Assembly (NCBI GenBank): GCA_963809695.1
Contig: CAWEKI010000007.1
Coordinates: 608,049 to 672,048 of the forward strand
Direction of reading: 5' to 3'
Source of the DNA: JAGDMJ01 sp963809695
GTDB taxonomy: Bacteria > Bacteroidota > Ignavibacteria > UBA10030 > UBA6906
Length of the DNA stretch: 64,000 bases
Made by a program: the position numbers and the translations under genes. Shown here piece by piece: positions 51,801-59,500 of the stretch. The notes below the pieces were generated by a model. It saw only the letters and a program-made list of their open reading frames with translations. It was not told the origin of the DNA and made no database searches. Each line of letters opens with the position of its first letter. Position 1 is the first letter of the stretch.

Positions 51801-52087
51801 GACGACACCTCCCGCAAAAAGAATGCGGGATCCCCGCTCCGTGGCGCCGTAGGTCCGTCCCGTCCAGTTCTTGGACGGGACGAGACTCTCGGCCCAAAGG
51901 GCCGGAGCGCCACGAGAGTCTCGGTCTCTGCCGCTGCAGAGACCGGACCTGCCTCAAATGGTCTCTGACGGCGGGCAGGCTCAAATGACCGACCACTCAC
52001 AAAAGAGGTTCGTGGGGAAATTTGGAACATGCCTCCCTCGCCCAACTTCTCTAGTATCTTATAGTGGGAGAGCGTCGTGCCGACCAT
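51797..52087 (-). pseudogene. Stump of a third kinase gene (N-terminal 20 residues) plus hairpin element
   Basis: ATG 52087 opens MVGTTLSHYKILEKLGEGGM, an almost exact kinase N-terminus, then changes abruptly to FQISPRTSFVSGRSFEPARR and runs in frame through a palindrome-rich element to a TGA that overlaps the start of the intact kinase. It looks like a kinase gene deleted down to its first 60 bases. The 96 residues have no other homology I can see. It may still be translated as a leader coupled to the intact gene. Confidence 0.65.
51851..51950. repeat. Multi-hairpin palindromic element (copy A)
   Basis: An outer stem AGGTCCG/CGGACCT (51851-51857 with 51944-51950) encloses three perfect hairpins: GTCCCGTCCA/TGGACGGGAC (51857-51881), CGAGACTCTCG/CGAGAGTCTCG (51881-51923, itself holding GGCCC-AAA-GGGCC), and GGTCTCTGC/GCAGAGACC (51923-51944). 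On the minus strand it is read through without stop. Shares modules with 55,837-55,984. Confidence 0.8.
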
Positions 52088-52265
52088 GGAGGGAGCCCTT
52101 TCCAATTATCCATAATCGATGGAATACGAAAGATGGATAATGAGACGCCGGCGATGAGGTGCAAGGGGCTACTTCAGCCGTAAGATAGAAGAGGAAAGCG
52201 CCAAAATCAATTGCCGGGCGGCAGTATTTCTGGGCCAGGAGGGGAGGCGAGAAAAAAGCCAAGTC
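52088..52265. other. Intergenic, nothing recognised
   Basis: Between the kinase stump and the UDG-like gene I see no ORF, repeat or hairpin that I can support. Confidence 0.4.
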
Positions 52266-52871
52266 TTACTCTTTGAGAGCCGAAATTCGTTCCCCCAACG
52301 CAAAGAACGCATCTTCCTGTTGGGTGAGCGCCTCTCCGCGCGGTTTCGTAGCAGTTGAACCGAGGAGCCAGGCCTCGGCATTTCCGATTTTGGAGGGCTG
52401 GAGGCCGAGCGTGGAAGTGACACCGGGATAGCGACTCTTGAACAGGTCGACAAAGAGATCGGGATTGATGACGAACGCCAACAGCTTCGGTTTCAGCTCT
52501 GCCACCCTGCCAATGAATCCGTGAATATCTTCTTCTGTAGGCCTGGCCGCCTTGTCCTTGTCGCCACTGGCAATCACCCGGCGGTTCAATTGAGTAAGAC
52601 CAATGCCAAGCTTCAGCAGCTGGGAGGTCTTCTTCTCTATGAACAATAAACGGATGGGATCGCTAAGACTACCCTGCCTGTGACCCTCTTCCAAGGCTTT
52701 GCGCTCTGATACGGTGATGATCCGTTGGGGAGTGATCCCGCCAAGTTCAATTGACTCCCAGAAGCGATCCCTTGCGTGAAGGTGGTGAAAGCCAAGGGTA
52801 TCCGAAGGCTCATCGACTGCAGTTCCTACGAACAGGATTGTCAGGCCAGGTTCCCAAATCTCTCGCAGCAT
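52266..52871 (-). CDS. Uracil-DNA-glycosylase-superfamily (Mug-like) protein
   Basis: 201 residues from ATG 52871, preceded by AAAGGAA; an upstream start would add 18 Cys-containing residues unlike the fold. The opening WEPGLTILFVGTAVDEPSDT followed by GFHHLHARDRFWESIELGGI matches the Mug/TDG pattern (strand, G-loop, then H-x(n)-N/DRFW). The catalytic Asn of Mug (GINPG) is not present; the loop reads VGTAVDEPS, so the activity may differ or be lost. The second DNA-binding motif is not clear. A general UDG-fold call is safer than a glycosylase call. Confidence 0.5.
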   Translation of the reverse strand: MLREIWEPGLTILFVGTAVDEPSDTLGFHHLHARDRFWESIELGGITPQRIITVSERKALEEGHRQGSLSDPIRLLFIEKKTSQLLKLGIGLTQLNRRVIASGDKDKAARPTEEDIHGFIGRVAELKPKLLAFVINPDLFVDLFKSRYPGVTSTLGLQPSKIGNAEAWLLGSTATKPRGEALTQQEDAFFALGERISALKE

Positions 52872-53019
52872 CGTGTTCCTTTCCGACCCATCGGAGTTGA
52901 AACACGTTAAGCAACTTTCCAGCAAGATTCAACATCCGCGAATGGAATGAATCCTACCTCGTGGGGCAATCTCCACGCTGAGCGATGGCAGCGCCGACAT
53001 GCGTCAGCCGTATACCGCT

Positions 53020-54123
53020 TCAAGCCACCGATAGATTTTTGAAGCGATAGGTCGGATCGGGGAAACCGGGACGAAACCACGATGCGTCCTCCTCTTCGAT
53101 AGACAACAGGCCCTGGTTCCGGAATTGCTCGACCGTCTCAACAAGGAATGTTCTCAGGGTTTCCGGTTCGGTCTGAATGCGGGCGTTGATCCCGACCGTC
53201 ACACGATCCGAGTTCGCAAACGGGAGGACAACCTTGGCTGTTGAACCCGCGACCGTTGTATAGCTCAACTTCAGGAATTCCGATCCGTTGGACACGAAAA
53301 ATTTCAAGTGACCGACGGGACACTTCTCCTGCAGAATCCTGCCCGTAAACTGCTGAATGAAGCGGGCGGTATTCTCTACAGTGTTGGAGGAGGAGCCGGT
53401 AAAGGTTAACTCCTCATCGAGCCAGGCAAGATCCGCTTCTCCTTTTCCGTATTTCTGATAATCGACCTCGATGGATTTCCATTGCTGAGGCATGTTGTAG
53501 GAAGTGAGGAGAGAGACCCAGCCCTGTATCGATTGCATATGCAGAGAATTTTGAAACAGGATGGTCTTCTGCGGATACGCAAGGCGGGCGGAATCTTTGA
53601 GCCTGATCAACTCGGCAGGGTCGAGCAGGTCAACCTTATTAACGATGAGGATTTCGGCTTCTTCGATCTGCTTTTCCCAGATGTAATTTGTTTCCGGAGT
53701 GAATGGCAGGGTGGCTCCTTCAAGGTGCCGCAGCAAAAGACGAGCATCAGCGAACCCCGAAAAGGTAACTGCATCAAGATCGCCAGCGTGGAACCTCAGC
53801 AGTGGCTTGACCACCGTGGCGATGAGGTCCGTGCAAGAACCGACAGCTTCGCCAAAGATCACATCGGGGCGTACCGTATCCCGGAGAACCTGAATTTGTC
53901 TTTCCAGTTCATAAAAATTACAGCAGAAACAGCCTCCGGAGACTTCCGCGGATTTGATGCCTGCCAAATCCATGAATCTGCTGTCGACCAGATACTTGCC
54001 CTGATCGTTGGTGACGACCCCGGTGACCATCCCTTGCCCATTTAATTGCGTTGCCGCATTGGCAATGGCAGTGGTCTTCCCGCTCCCTAGAAATCCGCTG
54101 ACGAGGTGTATTCTCACCTTCAA
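53020..54123 (-). CDS. CobW/G3E-family P-loop GTPase
   Basis: 367 residues with the P-loop GFLGSGKTT (10-18), the metal-binding CxCC motif in SGGCFCC (Cys65, Cys67, Cys68), Walker-B-like PDVIFGEAVGS and the base-specificity motif LIVNKVDLL. G3E GTPases (CobW, UreG/HypB relatives, ZNG1-like) deliver metals to proteins. The C-terminal half lacks the His-rich stretch of zinc chaperones and is divergent from classic CobW_C. Divergent from serA; the target metal is unknown. Confidence 0.88.
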   Translation of the reverse strand: MKVRIHLVSGFLGSGKTTAIANAATQLNGQGMVTGVVTNDQGKYLVDSRFMDLAGIKSAEVSGGCFCCNFYELERQIQVLRDTVRPDVIFGEAVGSCTDLIATVVKPLLRFHAGDLDAVTFSGFADARLLLRHLEGATLPFTPETNYIWEKQIEEAEILIVNKVDLLDPAELIRLKDSARLAYPQKTILFQNSLHMQSIQGWVSLLTSYNMPQQWKSIEVDYQKYGKGEADLAWLDEELTFTGSSSNTVENTARFIQQFTGRILQEKCPVGHLKFFVSNGSEFLKLSYTTVAGSTAKVVLPFANSDRVTVGINARIQTEPETLRTFLVETVEQFRNQGLLSIEEEDASWFRPGFPDPTYRFKNLSVA

Positions 54124-54286
54124 TCACTTTCCTTTGGTTCTTTTTTGAATGTGCGAGGAATAACCGACGTGGCACCCGGTAAGATGCGACGGAGTATGAA
54201 AAAGGGTCTGAAACTCAGGAACCTTGACTCTGCCTTCTGCAGACCCTATATTGCCCCATATTTTTCATCGTCAAACAGGAAGTTCA

Positions 54287-55486
54287 ATGAACGCTTTGTT
54301 GCTTGAACAAATCCACCCCCGCGCCGTCGAAACGCTGCAGAAGGCGGGGATATGCGTCCGGTCGGAACCGAAGAGCCTCACCGGTCAAAACTTGACGGCT
54401 GCTCTCGAAGGGGTTGCTCTCCTTGGCATTCGCTCCCGGACGCAGATCTCGCCGGAGATCCTGGAACATGCTCCCGATCTCTTCGCCATCGGCGCGTACT
54501 GCATCGGAACCAACCAGATCGACCTGGACGCGGCGTCTCACCGGGGCATCGCGGTCTTCAACGCCCCGTACAGCAACACGCGGAGCGTCGCGGAACTGGT
54601 CATCGCGGAGATCATCTTCCTGATCCGGCGGCTGAACGACAAAGTCGCGGCCGCACATCGGGGCATATGGGACAAATCGGTTGAAAAAGCTCGCGAAGTC
54701 CGGGGCAAGGCACTCGGCATTGTCGGCTTCGGAAATATCGGTTCTCAGGTTTGCACTCTCGCCGAAGCAATGGGGATGGACGTCTATTACTATGACAGGG
54801 TGGACAAACTCTCGATTGGCAATGCCACGCGGGTCCACACCCTCCAGGATCTCCTGGGGCGCGTCGATATTCTCACCATCCATGTGGACGGGGATCCCGC
54901 GAACGCCAACTTGATCGACGTGGAAGAATTCGACCTGATGAAGGACGGGGTCATCCTCCTGAATCTGAGCCGGGGGCACGTGGTAAATGTCGATGCGCTG
55001 GCCAGGAACATTCGTACGGGGAAGGTCTCGGGTGCGGCCGTGGATGTATTTCCCGAGGAGCCAAAGGGAGCGGCTGAACCGTTCCGAAGCCCGTTACAGA
55101 ACCTGCCGAACGTCCTCCTTACCCCGCACATCGGTGGCAACACGGAAGAGGCGCAGGAGAACATCGCGGAATTTGTGTCGAACAAACTCCTGGACTATGT
55201 GAAGACGGGAAGCACATTCACAAGTGTAAATTTCCCGAAGATCCATCTCCCCAGGGCGGGCGATTCAAAGTCCCATCGCCTCCTGCACGTGCATCAGAAC
55301 GTGCCCGGAGTTCTCTCGGAGATCAACGGCATATTCGCCAAGAACGACGTCAATGTTGTCGCGCAGTATCTCCGGACGAACGAGCTGATCGGGTACGCCA
55401 TTGCAGACGTCGACAGGAAATACAAGGAGTCGCTTTATGACGATCTCCGGAGGGTGTCGAATACCATCAGAGTGAGAATTGTCTAG
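54287..55486 (+). CDS. serA: D-3-phosphoglycerate dehydrogenase
   Basis: 399 residues from ATG 54287 (AGGAAG 4 bases upstream). First committed step of serine synthesis, oxidising 3-phosphoglycerate with NAD+. NAD site GIVGFGNIGSQ (145-155, GxGxxG 147-152); catalytic Arg region LLNLSRGHVVN, Glu region DVFPEEPKG and His in LTPHIGGNTEEAQ; a C-terminal ACT domain (RLLHVHQNVPGVLSEINGIF) for serine feedback. The length and ACT type are those of the E. coli-like short form. Confidence 0.95.
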   Translation: MNALLLEQIHPRAVETLQKAGICVRSEPKSLTGQNLTAALEGVALLGIRSRTQISPEILEHAPDLFAIGAYCIGTNQIDLDAASHRGIAVFNAPYSNTRSVAELVIAEIIFLIRRLNDKVAAAHRGIWDKSVEKAREVRGKALGIVGFGNIGSQVCTLAEAMGMDVYYYDRVDKLSIGNATRVHTLQDLLGRVDILTIHVDGDPANANLIDVEEFDLMKDGVILLNLSRGHVVNVDALARNIRTGKVSGAAVDVFPEEPKGAAEPFRSPLQNLPNVLLTPHIGGNTEEAQENIAEFVSNKLLDYVKTGSTFTSVNFPKIHLPRAGDSKSHRLLHVHQNVPGVLSEINGIFAKNDVNVVAQYLRTNELIGYAIADVDRKYKESLYDDLRRVSNTIRVRIV

Positions 55487-55488
55487 GA

Positions 55489-55647
55489 GTAGCCGTCAAT
55501 ACACCGGAAGGGGAAGCCGACGCGGCGTTCAGTGTGCTGAAGAACGCGGTGGTCATCCTGGTGGCGATGTGGATCAGCAAGGGATTCATCGCTTTGGGGA
55601 TCACGTTGCCCGCCTATATCGGGCTCATGGTGGCCGCGAGGTCGTGA
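55489..55647 (+). pseudogene. Stump of a GltS-type sodium/glutamate symporter
   Basis: In a frame opening just behind the serA stop, the sequence reads VNTPEGEADAAFSVLKNAVV, ILVAMWISKGFIALGITLP and AYIGLMVAARS before TGA. This matches a middle part of GltS (EAxAAFxVLKNAVxILVAM ... LPAYIGAMxVAxxxRN). About 50 codons remain of a protein normally near 400 residues, with no start codon. Confidence 0.65.
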
Positions 55648-55677
55648 AGGTTCACGTTCTGTTCCGGGTACGGGGGA

Positions 55678-55698
55678 GGGTTCTAATCTTCAGAACCC
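55678..55698 (+). terminator. Hairpin with T-rich tail after serA/gltS stump
   Basis: GGGTTCT (55678-55684) pairs with AGAACCC (55692-55698), followed by TTCTTTGCTTTC. Suited to end plus-strand transcription from serA. Confidence 0.65.
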
Positions 55699-55739
55699 TT
55701 CTTTGCTTTCGAACACAGATCCACGATATTCTGACGAGG

Positions 55740-55765
55740 AAAAGGCTCGGAATCAATCCCGAGCC
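55740..55765 (-). terminator. Hairpin terminator reading on the minus strand
   Basis: GGCTCGG (55744-55750) pairs with CCGAGCC (55759-55765); on the minus strand it is followed by TTTTCC. It lies 20 bases after the end of the decayed sorting-domain frame, so it was probably the terminator of that lost gene. Confidence 0.65.
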
Positions 55766-55784
55766 CATCTCTTCGCTCTGGTAA

Positions 55785-56105
55785 TCATCTGTCGGTATGC
55801 AAGAGCAGCAATTTGCGCGTCTGCACAAAATCACGGGCTCCGCTTCTAGAGTCTCGCCCTTTGGCGGAGTCCAAAGGGTCCGGTCTCCGCGATTCGCGGA
55901 GACCGAGTCCGCTTTCCGGATCCCGCTCTTGGCGGGACCCCAGAAAGCGGGGACTCTCGTCCTCCGCCGTGCGGAGGACGGAGCGGACCTGCAATCTGTA
56001 GAAGTAAACGCCCGATGCCAGACCTGCTGCGTCTCACCTGGTCTCTTGGTATCCTGCTTCAATGTCGCTGTTCGCCGTCGTAGCTCCCTGTTTGCCCAAG
56101 GAACT
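55785..56105 (-). pseudogene. Decayed C-terminal sorting domain interrupted by a hairpin element
   Basis: On the minus strand the frame reads LGKQGATTANSDIEAGYQET, R-stop (56034-56036), DAAGLASGVYFYRLQ, then 52 codons of palindromic element, then ARDFVQTRKLLLLHTD and stop. Without element and stop codon it aligns with the end of the giant protein next door (DMDAGYHEVKFDAAGLASGV ... GDFVQTRKLSLVR). The rest of the gene is gone, so this is a relic of a neighbouring surface-protein gene. Confidence 0.75.
55837..55984. repeat. Multi-hairpin palindromic element (copy B)
   Basis: Outer stem GCTCCG/CGGAGC (55837-55842, 55979-55984). Inside are CCCTTTGG/CCAAAGGG (55857-55878), GGTCTCCGCG/CGCGGAGACC (55882-55904), TCCCGC/GCGGGA (from 55921), and GTCCTCCGC/GCGGAGGAC (55959-55979). 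The first, second and third groups lie between GAGTCTC and GACTCTC. On the minus strand it adds 52 in-frame codons between FYRLQ and DFVQTRK of a sorting domain. Confidence 0.8.
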
Positions 56106-56469
56106 GCGCTAGAAGGAGGGTACGGAGGAGACAAAGTATATGTCTGCGAGTGGAATATTGGGCTGCCCCTTAAGTGTGATACTGGTAGATTCAGCTTGCG
56201 GGCTAAAAGTATTAGAGACGCTATCTTGAGTACTATGTACTTTCCCATCACACTTCGAGGTTATTCCCTGGAAATCCCCTCTGACGATGGTACCGTCGTT
56301 CTATCGAATTGAGAGAGATGTTCCTCGCGGGAGACGCTTCAATCCATGCGATCAAGAAGTAAAAAGTGAGAGAGACACTTGTCACGAAAATGTCAGAGAT
56401 CGGTTGAAAAGTTGTCTTAATCCCGGACTACCCAACATCTTCCACCTCAGGAGCAACACACAAAGAAAT
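56106..56469. other. Intergenic, no supported gene
   Basis: Between the decayed sorting domain and the terminator of the giant gene no convincing coding sequence or repeat is visible. Confidence 0.45.
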
Positions 56470-56495
56470 AGCCCCACCCGAACCGGCATGGGGCT
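56470..56495 (-). terminator. Terminator of the giant surface-protein gene
   Basis: AGCCCCA (56470-56476) pairs with TGGGGCT (56489-56495), about 20 bases after the stop codon; on the minus strand the tail is ATTTCTTTG. Confidence 0.65.
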
Positions 56496-56516
56496 TAGGA
56501 ATCTTGTGGCCGGATT

Positions 56517-59500
56517 TCACCTGACCAGCGAGAGCTTACGGGTCTGCACGAAATCTCCTGCGTGCAATCTGTAGAAGTAAACGCCCGATGCCAGACCTGC
56601 TGCGTCGAACTTCACTTCATGGTAGCCGGCGTCCATATCGCCGTTGACGAGCTCCGCGACCCGCTGCCCGAGCATATTGTATACCACCACAGACACGTGT
56701 GATCGCCGCGGCAGCCCGTACCGGATTGTCGTGCTCGGATTGAAGGGATTGGGATAATTCTGTGAGAGGGTATACTCATTCGGGATTCCCAGCCCTTCCG
56801 CCACTCCCGTTAATGATCCGTTGGCGATGACAGTAATGGTATCCGCCCAGAGAGAATCGCTTACGAATATGATCTTCGCAGCCAGCTGACCTTCAGCTAC
56901 AGGCGCAAATCGCAGTGTGTCGAGAACATACCCACCCACCGAAATAGTCAGCCGTTCAGGAAAAGCAGAGAATACAGGGAGTGAGGAGGTGATGTTCGAC
57001 ACCACGATCGGCTGGTTGCCAGTGTTGGTAACGGTTACAACCGTATCCCTGGAGAGCCCGATCCTCACACTCCCCAGGTTGATGTGATAGACGCTCAATT
57101 CGCAGCCGTATGTGGCTCCGAGACCATATACCCGGATCGTGTCGGGCGAGCTGACCGCGTTTCCTTTGATCACAATACTCCCGTGCACGCTATCGCCGGT
57201 TGCAGGACTGAACCGTATCGTGTCATTCGCCGAGGCCCCGACGGCAATCGTCATCGAGGATGGACTGCACGCAATCGATGGATGCTCGCTCCTGATGCTG
57301 TCGATCACCAGAACCGCGTTCCCGGTGTTCGTAATGGTAAAGACGAAATCCACGCCCCGTCCGACCCGTATTGTGCCGAAATTGACCTGGCTCCCGCTCA
57401 CGGTCATCGTATATGAAGCGCCAAACCCTGTGGCAGCAATAGTGTCCGGTGATGCGGGATCGTTGCTGATGATCACGAAATGCCCTGACGTATCACCCGG
57501 TGCCACAGGAGTGAACCGCAGAGTGTCCGTGGCAGAGGCCATTGAGGGAGCGACAAAACTGTCGGGCCTGGCACTGAAGGCACCATTGCTGCAGGTTATG
57601 GAACGGACCGCGACTGGCTCGTCTCCGGCATTCATGAGGACGATGATGGAATCCCTGGACTGACCGATTCTCGTCGATCCAAAATCAAGGGCCGTCGAGT
57701 TCAAAGAGAGTACCGATTGGGCCTCGTAACACCCCATATCGACGGCCCGGCCGATGAGCCTCGGGCTCCCATCCAGATCCGTCGCGGACAGCAACGAGTC
57801 ATTGACACCCGCATTGACACAGGGACCTCCCAGGGCCAGGTGGTAATTTGCATTCACGGAATCTCTGAACCTCACCGGCAATTGTATGTTGTAGTTCTGA
57901 TCGCACGAGTCCCCGTTCGCGTTCACGGTCAGGTTGGTACCGACCAGAGGGGGGGCGTTGACGATGTTGCCGGCCGGGTTGCCGTAGAAACAACTGGTGC
58001 GGATGTCCGCATTCGCGTTCCCGTTGTAGAAGTAGAGCCCTCTCTGCTGGTTGTAGGCAATGAGGGAGTTGCGCAGACTCATCGATGCCACGCCCCCATA
58101 GATCATGATCCCGTTCCCACTCTTTTCTCCCACCACCGTCGTGTTGTTGATCCGAACGTTGATAGGCTCCGAGGAGGACTCCAGGCACAGGCTCCCCCCG
58201 TAGGAACCCTGCCCACTGTTGTTGTTGCTCATCAGGACATTCTCCAGCACCAGCGCCCCCCTTGCCCTGGCGTACAGTGCACTGCCCCGTCCCTGAGTCG
58301 TATTCTCCGACAACACCACCCCGCTGAGCGTCAGGCCGGCATCACCGCAGTATATCCCGCCGCCTCCCTGACCCCCGTTCGCCGTGTTGCGCGTGATCAG
58401 GCTGTTGGTGATGCGATGCGTGCCGCTCCCTGCCACAAGAATGCCCGCTCCATCATAACTGCTCACATTATCCGCTACCACCAGGTGATCCAGCGTCGGC
58501 GGTCCTCCCCAGAAGTAGATCCCCCCGGTCCCCGTGTTCTTCCGTACCAGAAGGTGCGTCAGCGTGGCTCTGGAGTCTTCCATCCTGATCCCACCCGACT
58601 GACTGAACTCCACCCGTGCATAGGACAGCCTGCTCCCGCCACTGCTCAACCCGCTGAACCAGACCCCGTCCCACCGCTGCGTCGTATCATAGGCCGTGAA
58701 GACGATGCTGTCTGAGGCTGTCCCCACCGCCTCCAGACGCCCCTGCACCGTCAGGCGAAAGCCTGCTTTGAACTCCAGACGCACTCCCGGCATCATGTGC
58801 AGGGAGTCCGTGCTCAGTACCGTGATGTTCCCGCTTACCTTGTACGTCCCCGCTGAGAGTACCCCCGAGAGGTTCCCGCTCAACCCCGCCGCCTCCAGCG
58901 TCGTATCCGGAAGTGCCTGGTCCGCATAGATCGGCCTGTTCACCACCGTGACCGGCAAAAAACCGTCCTTCGTGTAGCTGATCGTGTACACCCCCTGCTC
59001 CACCATCAGAGAGAATGCCCCCGCGCTGTTGGTGTTCACACTGTCGGTATACGCACCCGGCGCCGTCCTGGTGAACCGGACCTTCGTGTTGCTGTGGTCC
59101 GTCGCACCCTCCAGATATGCCTTACCGGTGACCGTGTAGGTCTGATGGGTCGCATGAATGGAGTCCGAAAGTACTGTCTGCATCTCGTAACACCCCATAT
59201 CGACGGCCCGGCCGATGAGCCTCGGGCTCCCATCCAGGTCCGTCGCAGACAGCAACGAGTCATTGACACCCGCATTGACACAGGAACTTCCCGCCGACAG
59301 TCGGTAGTTGGCGTTGATGGAATCGACGAACGCCGGAGGAAGGTTGATATTATACCATGGATCGCAGGAATCGCCCCTTGCGCTCATCGTCAGGTTGGTA
59401 CCGACCAGAGGGGGGGCGTTGACGATGTTGCCGGCCGGGTTGCCGTAGAAACAACTGGTGCGGATGTCCGCATTCGCGTTCCCGTTGTAGAAGTAGAGCC

